A DNA stretch of 64,000 nt. It comes from Homalodisca vitripennis (lineage: Eukaryota > Arthropoda > Insecta > Hemiptera > Cicadellidae). Below the pieces are notes generated by a model that was given only the letters and a program-made list of their open reading frames with translations, searched no databases and was not told where the DNA came from. The stretch lies in assembly GCF_021130785.1 (NCBI RefSeq), contig NW_025776786.1, positions 1 through 64,000 of the forward strand, given 5' to 3'. The number at the start of each line of letters is the position of its first letter. Position 1 is the first letter of the stretch. Shown here piece by piece: positions 1 to 12,550 of this stretch. The position numbers and the translations under genes were made by a program.

Positions 1-209
1 TAAGGTACTGTAACATTTTTAACAACCTAAAGTACTGAGTTCCCTACTTTACCCTTTGTTAAGTTACAGGCGTGAAACGGTGTGCGGTGCTCTAGAGCTT
101 TTGTGCCGTGTATATCGCCTAGGTTCATTCTCCCTCGAGTCCTGGGGACTTCTGCCAATTTTCATCATTTTGGGGTTGATTATAATTTTTGCTCTTGATT
201 CCTGTGCAG

Positions 210-323
210 TGGACATCACTTAAGGTTTCATTCTCTTCAGTCTGGACGCCTCAGAAATCACCGGCGACTTATTACGCGGACCTCAGCACACTCAGTGCCG
301 CGTATGAATTCCTCCTATGTAAC
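210..323 (+). CDS. Candidate internal exon, unknown gene
   Basis: A 114-bp stretch (38 codons, phase 0) lies between a good 3' splice site (pyrimidine-rich tract ending TTCCTGTGCAG at 209) and a strong 5' splice site (AAC|GTAAGT at 321-329). It is clearly richer in G and C than the surrounding AT-rich DNA, and it is open in two frames. The phase-0 reading begins WTSLKVSFSS and ends YEFLLCN; I recognise no domain. Directly upstream, another frame is open from 23 to 217 and contains a hydrophobic stretch (LLPIFIILGLIIIF). The true exon could therefore be longer, or the region could be a 5' UTR or non-coding RNA exon. No homologous exon was seen upstream of the equivalent modules in blocks B or C, so this lies outside the duplicated unit. 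Function unknown. Confidence 0.3.
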
Positions 324-494
324 GTAAGTAAAACCAACAGTTATGAAGTATCAACTTTAATAGTCTTTAACTTGGGTAATATTTTTAACATTTTGTATTT
401 ACTATAGACTTGAATTAATACATTAAAATCAATTTTAAACAGATACAACCTGCCAAAAGGTTTACATATTATATCATCAAATCTATCTGAATTT

Positions 495-665
495 GCGTAA
501 TATCCAGAGTCGAGCTGCAGTATAAAATATGCTATCACAGAGGGCGAAGTGCTGCTGCGATGTATGCAAGCAATACTTAAAGCATTTGCCAACGACATTT
601 CCCGCATTGGCTGCCGTCTTTTATAGTCTTAATCGTAGCTGTTGATGTGTAGTTTAGCAATCGTT
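495..665. promoter_or_regulatory. Paired-TATA/E2F module, block A copy
   Basis: The most diverged of three copies. It contains TATAAAAT on the plus strand at 521, the E2F-type motif TTTCCCGC at 598-605, and a minus-strand TATAAAAG at 618-625 (reads CTTTTATA on plus). The small ORF seen in B and C is destroyed here: the homologous ATG at 560 is followed by a 1-base insertion and a stop after six codons. The two TATA boxes point toward each other. Whether either strand is transcribed is unknown. Confidence 0.45.
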
Positions 666-3564
666 TGCACGTGTGAACTGGTCTTAGCTCAAAGCGGATA
701 TTTTGAACTGTTTCCTTGTATTACATATTATAGTTCCTTTTGTGTGGAAAATGAGTAATTAATTATTCAGTATGGAGTGATGGTACTCTTGAAAACTTCT
801 GGCTCCCGTGTTATTTAAACTTAATCCTGAATTAAATTCCAGAATATAATTTCATAATAGACTAGTTAGCTAAAATGGCAACTAATTATGGTAAAAAGAT
901 TCCGTTTAAAGCGTGATATAGTGTTATGGGGCTCACCACAAATTTATAGAGATTACAGATGACAGAAATATTTAATGCCCACAAAAATCAGGCTCATATT
1001 TCATGGGTCAAATTAATTAACAACGAAATCATACTAATATGTAACGCCATTACTATTATAACGGACTTTTGATAGAAAGTTAATTTCCCCGGTAAATGTG
1101 TTCAGTAGCTCAAATGTTGTATAAATGTTTTAAAAGTTAATATGTAGGAACATACATCTAAGTGCCTGCTAATTCATAGTCAAAATCAACTAAAATTAAG
1201 ATAACACTTTAATTTCGACTGAGCATTGATTATTAGCAACTCATACTTTCAAGCAAGCAGGTAAGACAGTTGAACACGGTTTATGCACACATACAATATT
1301 TATATTGGGAATGGTTGATTCAATGATAATACTCTATTAAACTTTCCGCTCTTGCAAAGTCTGAAATCTGACACTGTATTGAGTCCAGAAATGTGAAGTC
1401 CATTTCCCTCTGAAAAGAAAGTTTTTATTCCATATCAATGATCAGTTAATCTCTATTAAACTTTCCATAGAAGCAATGTCTGAACTATAAACACTGTCAC
1501 AGTCTTTGAAATCTCTTTTTTGGCCTTCTTCAGACAGATGTTGACTCCAAATTCAAGTGTCAAGTCTGTCAGTGACAGACTTTATCCGTTGCACTTAGTG
1601 GTATATGTAATAGAGCTAAATTCTCCTGGTTATACGGTTGGAACTGTGAGTTGTTAAGACGATGGCGAAGCGAGTAGACAGTTTGAAACCCAGTTACTTC
1701 AAAATAGTTCAAAGTAAATTTTTAATTTAATTACAGTACTTTACATAATGCAAACACATTATTGGTAAATTTACAATTGCTTTTACTTTTAAATTTTACC
1801 TTGCATTTAAATAGACTTAATTTCAATATATTAATTATTTCCAATATCACACATTTACTACCTAACTCATTACAACAATATTTAATAATTTTTAAAATTA
1901 ACAGCACAAAACATTCTAATGATCTAAATAACACATCGTATGATACTAAACTTATTCATACAAATAAAAATATTGCTAAAATTCTCTTACGATGAAATCA
2001 AATTCTATCCCAGCGCTGAGTAAAAACTTTACCAAACTCAGAGATCGAATGTTTCTAACTTTAAATGGCGTTTTAACATTTCACAACACAATTATTGAAC
2101 CCTTGTAATCAGGATTTGTAGCCGAGATCAAGAACGGTTTCTATGTTTACTCGATTTACAGTTAGATTGCTATATCCGTATTCTCATATTGTTTTAGTAT
2201 ACAGATAAAAATATAGGTCAACTTTTTGGATAAAAATTTTAAAATACTTTGGTATTTGGTCTAAAAATTAAATATTGTGCTTTGAATTTTCAATTCCAAT
2301 AAATTAAATTATATGTACTTACACTAATCTAACAATGACCACAAACATCTCGTCATAGAAACCAGCTATACTCAGTTTGATGTATTATCATATATCAATT
2401 AAAATGAGCAGAGGTAATGACTATTTTTAAACTAACCCCATTCACTTATTTCGAAATAGAATTTAACGTTTAAAAAGTTATAAAACGATCAATTAATATT
2501 ATTTTGTACATAGATAGAATGTTTAAATGGAAGAGTTAAACGGATACTACCTGAAATTTAAGAATAAAAATTAGGAATACTCAAAAGATATTAATTTGAT
2601 ATTTTCAAATAACAAAATTGAAATAAAGAAATTATATAATTAAATGATTTTAATTATATTAGAAATTGTTGTATGATGGATAAGAGTTGCTATCTGTAAA
2701 GCAATGACAAGCTTTATTTAACTCAATTTTAACAAAATCATTTAGAACACCAATGTAATAACATTCTTTATACCAAACTCCAACATACAGAAATTTTAAA
2801 AAACCATAGTAATACTTTGTTTTTCAAACTTAGCAAAATAAGAAAAAACAATTGTTTGAATTTAAAAATTATTTAGGCCTTAGAATAAAATTGGATTGCA
2901 TTGTTTTTTCACCCTAAACTACAGTAGTTGCCGAAAATTTTTTAAGAACCACCCAACCTCCATTCTTTTGCCCATATACGTTAGTTAGATTACGAGTAGG
3001 TTAGCTGTTATGAATAACACTCCTAGACGTATCTTGTATCCTATTTACAGTTTGTCTCTAATATTACAAACCCTACACTGGTTAATTAACTAGTTTAACT
3101 GGATCTAAAGGCGAAGAGCCAGCAGGTGGAATTATTAATTTAAATATATTTCCATATTGTTTTAGTTTCAAATAGATAAAATTAACGTTTTTATCCAAAT
3201 TCTTTCATGATCTACATAATAAAAAATTGCAACTAGTATACCTTTGGTAACGGGTTGATGACATACTATAATATCTTTTGCTTTTTATACTAACGTTAAC
3301 TGAGTTCAATTGAAAAGTTAATCCTATATGAAGGTAAATTCGGTGACGTATTGATGGATGACAATTGACTGATGTGTCATCCATCAATACAGTAGGTGTC
3401 ACGGCCATTGACGTTAACACGTAAGGGACGACCCAATTGTTAGTTATCTTTGCATTTGGCTGTTCCAACGTCTATTTTATGAGGTAATTTAAAGGGATAC
3501 TGTTATTACTGATCCTTCAAAACCGTCCTTTCTTGTAAATCAGACAACAACAATAAGCTTTCAT

Positions 3565-3665
3565 TGCTTCTTGAGGTAATAGGCGGAGGGCTCCAGCGAG
3601 GACAGAATAAAGCTTATCTCTGAATATTTTGGTCACGGGTTCGATTTTCAGGGAGGTTAATAAAT
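3565..3665 (+). repeat. tRNA-derived SINE-like remnant, block A copy
   Basis: The stretch has a degenerate RNA polymerase III B-box (GGGTTCGATTTTC around 3,638-3,650), preceded by tRNA-like sequence. Homologous remnants sit at the equivalent place in B (35,700-35,770, the best preserved) and C (46,615-46,695), so the insertion predates the block duplications. It is too degraded to be a functional tRNA. Confidence 0.35.
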
Positions 3666-5110
3666 GTTATTAAGAAAGATGTTGACGGTTTACACTTAAT
3701 ATGATTAATACCGTCATTGAAAATGCCCGTTACTGTAAAACAAAGCTCTTGCAAAAAATATTGCTCGAAGAGTTGAGCAATAACAATTATTTAAACTGCA
3801 AATTAAAAAGATTTTAGGAAATAAAATATGAAGGAAGTGGTCTGAAATTTATTGTATTTTCTAACTTCGGAATAAGAGATACATTAACTGCGTTACGTCT
3901 GAGGAGACTACTGGATTTGTGCTTTCTTTTCTACACCTTCATCATGTGTACTGTTACGTCTTTGTGTCAAGGAGTGAATTGATTACAAGTCTCTTTCCTC
4001 TTTGATCTACAATTTAAATACTGGTTTTTGTTGTGTGATACTAATTTTATTTTATGTTTCATCATTTATGTATGTACTTGTCAATAACAGTTACAGGAAA
4101 AAAGGTTTACTTTTGTATTCTAACGTATTGTAAAATATTTATACTATTAATTAGTTATTAACAGCAAACACTAATGATCTATCAATGAAAATAATTAAAT
4201 TTTAAATTAGTAAATTAGGACACATTAACACATGGGAGGTTTAGTCATGGTTTCATTTGTCCAAAGTCTAAAATGGTTTTAAAAATAGAAAAACGTGTCA
4301 ATATGCTCTTGACGTACGGGTGAAGATGGATTCCGAACCAACAAACAACAGTTAGGTAGGATGGCTAAGCTTCCATTCGTCATATGAAGCTCTTTGTACG
4401 TACTAAGAAATCTTGCCTAAGTTGTAAACTATTATAAGACGCCATACTGAAAGTTCTCTTTTTTTGTTCCTCATGGATTCTTTGGAAGGCTTTAATACTT
4501 TTGAGGTTATGGAATAATAACCTATTGCAGGGTTATATCCTAATAATATTTTATTAAATTGATCAAATAAAAAAATTATACAGTCAGTAATTTCATATAG
4601 ATTTATATGAACATATTTTTGATTTGGTGTTTGTCCATTCGGTTGTATTATTTACACAAGAGAGATAACGTACCCAAATGTGTGCATTAAGGCAAGAACA
4701 GGACATGTACTTGGACTGCCCCTCTGTAAGAGTGAGACGCTCAGTTAGCTAATAAAAATGGAGGTTACATGGCGCAGCTTTAGCTTCGAACTAAAGAAGT
4801 ATCTGAAATTATTCCTCGGACATAGCAGCCCTCAACCGTATGAATGATTCATCATCTGTGCAAATAATATAATCGTAGATTATACTAAATAGTAAATCCA
4901 TAATAGTCTAAGAAAAGAGGGTTTACATTTTTAAAAATATTTCATCACTTCAGTTTAAATATGCTATCAACTTTAAGGTAAGAGTTTAAAACAGGTTCCA
5001 GTTCTCATAACGTTTGACACCAACCCTTCCTTCAGTCATTTTGTCATAAAAGCTCTCAAACAAATTGAAAATCGTCTCTTTCAATCAGATCTCATCATGC
5101 AAATTAAAGG

Positions 5111-6780
5111 CATGATGAATTATATTTCAATGTGCATAAAGAAACTTTTATAGGTACTTTAACATATTAAACAAAATATTATATAAATAAAAAAAAATAT
5201 TGTATCTTAGAAATTGATAATTAGGTTTTAAATATATTATTTTATTCTTTCTTAATCATTCTGTTGACGTTTCGCGGTGTTTCTAAATAAGGCATGTTTA
5301 AAAAGTTTCATATAATGTATAATCAGGTGTAGGAACAAAAATTAGATACGCTAGATAAGATTGAGTTGTAGTACAATATAATTCCCCACTTATATGACCT
5401 AAGGAGTGAAATTAAAGAAGTGGGATATAATATAATGTAGAAATATTTCTCTAATTTACTGTAACAGAATTATAAAATGCTGGCAACTAAAATTATGGTT
5501 GGCTGGTGACTACAATAAAGTAAGGCTATCCACATTTTTTTTATATTTCTTTTAAATATTCCTAATGACAACTAAAATCTAAAAAATGTAATGTTACATT
5601 AGAATTTTAATTTAAATTTAAAAAAATCTATATTTTAAACAAAGTATCTAAATATATTTAAAACCAAACAGATAGCGATAAACTTGTTCATTATTAAGAA
5701 CGGTATTTTTAACGATACGCTTTTGTTAAGGTTATCCGAAGAAGAAGAGGAAAGGGGGGGGGGGAAAACCTTCCGCTCCTGGAAAACTGTTGTATTTTTA
5801 TAAACATTTTAAGATTCTAACAAAAAAAATAATTATAAAAATATCCATTGTTAATGGCTTAAAAATAAACAATATATGCTAATTCTAGTGAATTCTGAAT
5901 AATGACAGATTTCTGCTTTTTCCCCGATGATAAATATAAACACTGCAATATTTGAGCTCTATTAGAACCTTTTATATTCTATTCTTTCCTTTTTTCAAAC
6001 GTTTTAAATAATCAAAATCACTTAGTGTTATAGAAAACACATATTCTACAACAATAAGTGAGCCAAGAGCCTATTTATTCTGCATAAACACATATAAATT
6101 TGTTAGCATAAACACAAAGAATTCAATTGTCAGCGACATCAAGTTTTTTGGGAATAATTTCTCGAAGCGTAAATTTGTAGTTTTACAAACTTACCCTGAC
6201 TTTTATCAATAGATAAATATTAATATAATTGTTAGAAAGTTTGAGAAAAACATAAATGTCGCCACTGTTATCTAAAATTTGGTCTGAAATATGGATTTAA
6301 AATTTATTTAATGTGTGTGGTGAAAATTAATTTTAAGTCTAAGGAATCATTTTATATTTTATAACTTATATTTTAATACGCACAAAATTTCCCCCTCTAT
6401 TTAAACTGGCACGGCTAAAACTTTATTTGATTTATCAGGGGAAATTCTTCTACGGATTCCACAGAAAACACTGGGGAAGTGTTTAGTAAAATCGACTTGG
6501 CCCTCGATTCGTAGATTAAAATTTTTAAGAACGCAAAATTATAGATTGTAGCACACTGACGCGTTTTTATTGGGAAATGACGTCACGTAAGAAAGTATAT
6601 GCTTGATATATAATATTACCTAATTATTTTAAAACAAATTTAATTTTGAAACAGAATAAAAAATTTTTCTTTGTACAAGTCGTGTACAGTACTACTATAA
6701 CCTGCACATCACTTAGTCCGACAGTTGCATTGCTTATTGGAAAATATAAGCGAAACAACAAAATCGAAATCCAGCCAAGA
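5111..6780. other. AT-rich spacer, no gene seen
   Basis: Very AT-rich sequence without a convincing ORF. It contains a G homopolymer of 11 at 5,754-5,764, next to a GAAGAAGAGG stretch. A single palindromic TGACGTCA (CREB/ATF consensus) lies at 6,578-6,585; one such octamer in 64 kb is not strong evidence of function. The B block ends near the start of this interval. Confidence 0.5.
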
Positions 6781-8984
6781 CATCAGCAGTAAATTTGCAT
6801 GTTCAAATTAAATTAAATGTATTAATTGCGTTCAATGAAGGGTTTTCCCACGAGGAAGAAAGCAAAATGAATTGACTTTTTTAATTATTCCTCCAACGAA
6901 ATTCACAAACAATAAAAAAGCAAATTCTAATATTTAACTGAATTGATATAGGATGTGGTGTAGCGATCCCTCTTATATTACAATTTTCAAGAGTACACTT
7001 CCTGGAATAAAATTTACATTAAATGCAAGGTTGTTACCCGATACTGTATGTCTGATTGTATATCTCAACTCCTTGAATTCATCCAATCATGCTCCTTCAA
7101 CCTATACATTGGTTTTAAATTCTCCTCCTTATCATAAGGCTTTGTATTTGTTACCTTGAGATTTTACCATCTTTACTGATATATTTCTGCACACTCTCTC
7201 TTTCTAACTTACAGTAAATTGATCTTTTGGTAAGACCATTGTATCAACGTAATCTTATTGTAAAAATATATATGTTGTTAAAGCATAGAAAATATCATTT
7301 TATCAGTAAAAATATAATTAAATTTCACCTTGGTATATTGATATATAAAATTATAAAATAATTGGACAAAAAATCCATCATCAGATAATCTATAAAAACG
7401 TTGTACAAGTACAACCACGTTTATACTATTCAAAATTATGATAGTATTAAAAATCTTTATTACTTAAATAGTTTTTTTTTCTCAGACAAACTCGGTTTAC
7501 GATTTTCAGCAGGAAGTTTGCTTGCTAATATTTGTAGTGAACAATCCACGAAGTGAAATTATAATTTTAAATTCTCCTCAAGAGGTCTTGAGACAGTTAT
7601 ATTTAGATGAAGGATGTATTTATATTAAGGAATAAGAGGTGTATCAATTCAAAAAGAGGATGTCTTGTGACAAACTAATGAAAATGTAGAATATGTTTTA
7701 TAACAACAACAAAATAAATTCCCGATAGTGTCCCGATGTTGAGGTAATAAACTACAGAGCTACAAGTAATGACTTTGCAGATCCGCACAAGCTACAGCCA
7801 AGCAACTCCGACACCTGTGCTCACATACGAGATGGACCATGACAGGTCAACACAATCTCTAGTGAAGCTGCTGTAGTCATGTGCTACTCTATCTTTAAAT
7901 GTTATGTATAATCTAGAGAGTAACAATATTAATGACTTTTTTCGTGAACTATAAAGATGTAATTAATGCATTGTTTACAAACAAGTATTTACTTTATAGT
8001 TATAAAAATATGCATGTCGCTGTAGGAAATTAAACTGAAATTGTGTATTAGGAAGTGTGTATGAAATTTCAAGGATGTTAAAAAACGACCCATAACAACA
8101 CTAAATGTGCAAAGCAGAGGCAATATGTCTCTTAACGGTAAGGCTGCCAATAGACTGTAAATATAAATTTTTGAAATTTGACAGGGATATTCCGAACCAC
8201 TCATAAAAATTCAGGACCCTACTTAGCATCCCGCATGCATGGGTAGTTTAATTATTTAAAATGGCAGATTTTGTAATAAAATTTTTTGAGGCATTGTAGT
8301 TTTACGCTAGCTCGAGTTATACACAAATGAAACTGTTACAGTTTCTGTGGTCCCATAATATATTTCGGTTATCCTGCCAATAGAATCGTTGCAACGTTTA
8401 GAACTAAAGTACTACCTGTTAAATTTACTAATCGGATGCAAATAATATACAACTTGAGCCTTTCTCTACCTCATTATTTCACGTTAATTATTCATGGGCC
8501 TTCCTTTCAACTGCAGCGGTGTTCAGGATTAAGGTTGGAAGAGTAAGGAAACCGGATGTATGTGAGAGAGATAGGAGAATTTGTACTCTACCTTCGATAT
8601 GCATACTATTTTAAATAAATTTGTTACCAACCAAGAGATTGTATTTATAGTTGTAAGTATTTATCATTAAAATAGGATATTAAACATTAATAACTATAGT
8701 CATGGCTTTACTTAAAATTTTTATTTAACCAAACAGGATTCTCTATCATCGCAGTTTATGGTATTGAAATAGATTAACTAAAGCGTTACATGAATCAAAA
8801 ACGATATCACTAATCTCGTTATAAAATTAAAGAAAGAAAGATGTTTTTCGATCACTTGACATTGTTCAGTTATACAACATGTCAATAAAAACTACGTTTT
8901 AAAAAAAACTGCAATCCTGAATACCTTCCACAAAGATGATAAATAATCTAAAAGTACTGCCTATTTTAAATATAAAATCCATAC

Positions 8985-9175
8985 TAATGCTTTGCTTTGT
9001 GGTTCAAAGACCGAGGGACAATCTGTCCGGCTTTCTGTATGTCCGTCCGTTTGCCTATCTGTGCGATAGATAGAAAGGTCCAGGAGACGAAACTTAGAAA
9101 ATAGATTCCTCTAGGTATAAAGGAAGAGCACCTATGGATTTTGTGGTATAAAGGTCGAAGAGAAATCTTATCGGT
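8985..9175 (+). repeat. Dispersed 'TGTCTGTC... GGTTCCTCT' repeat, copy 1
   Basis: This copy contains a CTGTATGTCCGTCCGT-type tract followed by 'gatagaaaggtccaggag' and 'aaacttagaaaatagattcc'. That is the order of elements seen in the other copies at about 10,885, 30,970, 38,430 and 62,850. It is non-coding and looks like a dispersed insect repeat. The copies at 30,970 and 38,430 are block paralogues of each other; the others may be independent insertions. Confidence 0.4.
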
Positions 9176-10662
9176 AATAAATTAAAGAAATAATAACGCT
9201 AAAATTTCTAAAAAATTTAAAAAATCTCAAATTTCACAACATTCTAATGTAATCATTTTCATTACAAATACAATTATATATGACACATATAAAAAGAAGT
9301 AATTTGTTATTTGTAACGAGAATGTGATCTTGATTGCAAATAACGGCTAAAAAACAATATTTATGAGCCAGTAAAATAACCATAGAATAAACCAATAAGA
9401 GGAGAATCATAATCATTGCACATTCGGTTTGTGCAGAAACGGAGTGTAGATATTACCTGAATTTGAGAGGCTAATCCAAACGATTCATCCAAATGGAAAA
9501 CAATCAAAACCTTGATAGTTGTCTTTGTGATAAACTTGAGTTTTGATTTTGAATTTTATTGAACATCATAAAACTAACTGGAACAGTGTGCTTGTTTTTA
9601 GAACTTTTGACGGTTTAAAGTGGTGCAAAGATTGCAATAAATATAATAAGTTGTAACAATATATTCTTCCAGATAATATCTTACTTTAAACAATTGAGTT
9701 TTATGTTTGTTCAAAACTAGACTGCAGCACTTACAAATACATATATTGCAAATTAATTTATTATTAGTGTTGAAGCATTTAGAATAATAGACAAAAAATT
9801 AGAATTATCGTATTTACCTTCTGATAGTAACTAAATCCTTGCAGTTTCTGTACAGAATCTCAATGACATCTTATGATTATTATTTTGATGTTAAAGAAAG
9901 TAAACTATTGTTTGCAACTCAATAAATACGTTATGCGTTAAAAAGGGTAATAATCTTTTTCTTTTTTACGGGCATTATTCATTTAAAAACAGCGATTCTA
10001 AGCTGGAACTAATTACGTTTTATCTGAAAATATTTTACTATAACGCCTAAAAGGTTTTATTTTTTTTAATGTTAGTAACATAAATATCCATATTTATGGG
10101 ACATAGGAGTATTTAATTTTAATTTTTATAAATCAAGCAAACTGATAAGTACGATGATAACACTGTGCTACAAACGTAAGTGAAGACAACTTCAAACAAA
10201 GTTACTTAGACATAACGCTCTGAGCTTTGTTTTAAGAAATATATAAATAGTAGGGAGAAGGTACTATTCCGAGAAATAATCACACCCCAGCAGGATTTTG
10301 TAATATAACGATTATCATCCTATGATAACATATTTTGTGTTGGAGAACGTTCCACTCTTTTGATTATATATATTTATATTCTTGAAAATTGGATTATGAG
10401 TAGCTAGTAGTTGAATTTGACCTCGTAAAATGGCCAGACTGGATTGCACCTATCTGCACATTTGTAATTAGGGTACAGTAAACAAATATATGATTCCTAG
10501 CATCAAGTAATACACGTAGTACATCAAACAAAGCTAATACAACCATCTTACAAATTTACTGAACTGGAATCTAATTATTTGTAAATACTCTATTATTTAA
10601 TTCAGTACTTTTTAACTAAAATCATTATTTTAAAATACCTTATTCATTAAATTTATATACTT

Positions 10663-10666
<4 letters not shown>

Positions 10667-10709
<43 letters not shown>
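10667..10709. repeat. (AT)n microsatellite
   Basis: An uninterrupted alternating AT run of about 43 bases. Confidence 0.95.
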
Positions 10710-10715
<6 letters not shown>

Positions 10716-10884
10716 CATAGATACATATAAAACATATTCATACCCTTTTGGCATTATTAGTTCGAAGTACACATGTTCCCTCGAAGTACTTGTGAAAGTT
10801 TCCAGATATATAAATGTATTTAGCCAAATCGTGATTATAAGAAACTGAAAATGGTATTCTTGAAGATATGTCGTTGTGTCCTAG

Positions 10885-11180
10885 CGCATTTTAACTTTGG
10901 ACAAAGGTTTATAGAAAAACGAAAAAGAATACTATTGGATTGTGGTCCCAAATTTTCATAGGGCAGTCCATCCTTAATATATTCTGCCTGTTACTAAGCA
11001 TACTCTTTATAGGAGAAGAAAGGTTCTTCGAAACTTGAAACGCAGTATATTGTGTTTCTTGTAATGTGTATGTTTCTGTCTGTCTGTTGTGCAATAATGC
11101 CAGGGTTTTTAAAGACTTAAATAGGTTCCTCTTGGTCCAAGGAGTAATCCGATTACACACTGAGGTCAAAAGGTGAGAAG
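10885..11180 (-). repeat. Dispersed 'TGTCTGTC... GGTTCCTCT' repeat, copy 2
   Basis: The longest copy in the window. It has TTTCTGTCTGTCTGTTG near 11,068-11,084, 'aaataggttcctcttggtcc' at 11,120-11,141, and an 'AGGTCAAAAGGTGAG' end near 11,163. An inverted related portion at 11,025-11,050 (GGTTCTTCGAAACTTGAAAC) suggests a composite or partly palindromic structure. Long open frames cross it on both strands but resemble no protein I know, so I do not call a gene. Confidence 0.4.
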
Positions 11181-11914
11181 GCACTCTGTCTGTCTGTCAC
11201 TGTGCGTTGTGTTGATGTTCCCCGTCGAGTCCTTCGATACTCCGATGTATCGTTTCCGGTTAATTATAAGTTTCGTTTTTCATCCGGGACGTGAAATTGT
11301 TGCACAGATCCTCTCAAAGGGAAACATTTACAACAGTACTCTGTTTTATAAACGAGAAGTAACAGCGGGAAATGGGACCGTCTGAATACGAACCTGGACA
11401 AATATCCGGCGGAAATAACCAGAAACTAAAATAAGAAATACAACCAAACAATATATGCTTCATCAATAAGCAATCTCAATTTTAATGTATTTTATTTATT
11501 AACACCTACTTGTATTTTGTGTGTTATGAAAATTTATATATGTTTAGTTTAAAGAAGATATATCGACTAGCTAGTTATTACTGTGTCAAGAGTAATTTGT
11601 ATAATACATCAACGTTCCTACTAGAATAATATGTTCTTACAATTTAGTTTTTCAAAGCCAATGGCAACATGTTTCACATTTTTAAAAACAATGTATCTGA
11701 ACCTTTATCTGTATCTGAACGATTTTAACTTTCCTTAGAAATTTAAATGTAAAGACAAGCGTCAGTGTAACTTTTTAGTGAAACCTTACAGTTATTTACT
11801 TTCAGCAATTATTAGGATTATTTCTATTCGGTTTCTCTCGTTAGTTTGTTTACTTAAAGCAAGAAGCTGAGAAATATCCTACTGCAACTGTGTCTTAAAA
11901 TGACCTTTGCGACT

Positions 11915-12000
11915 ACTTCCGGAGGGATATTCAGAATTGCTGAACCTGGGGGTAGGTGCCTATTGAGGGGGGAGGGGGGGGTTAGAGGTAGCCTTCTGGT
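11915..12000 (+). repeat. Unexpanded paralogue of the 54-bp minisatellite
   Basis: A single unit (GGAGGGATATTCAGAATTGC, then AACCTGGGGGTAGGTG) corresponds to one repeat unit of the array at 53,862-54,130. The flanks on both sides also match the flanks of that array (AAAATGACCTT before; GCCTTCTGGT after). It contains a G-rich run near 11,970-11,980. Confidence 0.6.
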
Positions 12001-12550
12001 TTCTATGAGGAGAAAAAGCGAATCTGTAATATCACCTTAGAAGACGGGGAGCCCATCTCTATTTCCAAAGTCTCCGGTCAAAGTGGACAGAGAACTGGAC
12101 TCCATGTCTTGACTTGCTCGAACTTCACCACTGACAAATCTCAACCCCAATCCAATAGTCATCCTAGTGGAATACTAGAACTATCAAATCCATTGACATC
12201 TAAATGTTAGTATTGTGTCACTCTAAATGGATGCCCATACTTCATTGACTCTTAGGATAGTGCTGTACTTAGTGTAGATTATAACTGTACAAAATTAAAC
12301 TCTCCTGTGGGGTTACCAATAATTAGAAGCCATGGTTAAGCATCTCTTGCAAAACTGTTGTTTTAACTAAAGCGAAGCTTAAACTTCATGACTGGAACAG
12401 TAATTTATGATACAGTTTATTTAGAGTTGTGAATATATTTTATGTGAAAACACTAAGAAACTGTTACCAGCATCTGTTTCAATGTTGGAATGCAAGTAAC
12501 TTAATTGTAGATACCTGAATATTTACTTAGGTTAAAGTTTAATTCTGTAT

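Larger units (their letters stand above)
390..5110. repeat. Block A, proximal part of a triplicated segment
   Basis: No gene is seen apart from the module annotated separately. The segment is collinear with 32,100-36,830 (B) and 40,960-47,180 (C). Landmarks shared by all three are the TATA/E2F module (about 580 / 32,560 / 41,300), the GATCGAATGTTT region (2,040 / 33,980 / 43,530) and the GTATTGATGG-type region (3,350 / 35,510 / 46,400). The 4,640-5,090 stretch is clearly shared with B at 36,310-36,770. The 3,890-3,990 stretch is shared with C at 46,920-47,010, with short runs nearly identical. The homology is interrupted by indels, so it is an old duplication. Confidence 0.65.
6780..12550. 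repeat. Block A, central part, paralogous to block C
   Basis: Non-coding, collinear with 48,540-54,400 plus 59,420-59,680 in block C, where a LINE interrupts the homology. Shared landmarks are CCCACGAGGAA (6,848 / 48,611), CCTTTCAACT (8,502 / 49,660), ACTGGATTGCACT-type sequence (10,437 / 51,723), the single GGATATTCAG unit (11,926) corresponding to the 54-bp array at 53,862, and CTCCTGTGGGGTT (12,302 / 59,430). Block B lacks this part. No coding gene is visible in it. Confidence 0.6.

Noticed and set aside
341..607. Minus-strand frames in the modules (341-607, 32,337-32,531, 41,113-41,310), the second with a signal-peptide-like segment
   Set aside because: They begin downstream of the minus-strand TATA, but the protein frames do not agree among the three copies outside the conserved core, so coding is unlikely.
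3205..3468. 87-codon minus-strand frame with an inverted GATGGATGACA / TGTCATCCATC motif
   Set aside because: The region is a block landmark shared with B and C, where the frame is not maintained; the inverted motif is noted but short.
6578..6585. Palindromic CREB/ATF site TGACGTCA
   Set aside because: A single octamer is expected about once by chance in a window of this size, and it is not in a conserved landmark.
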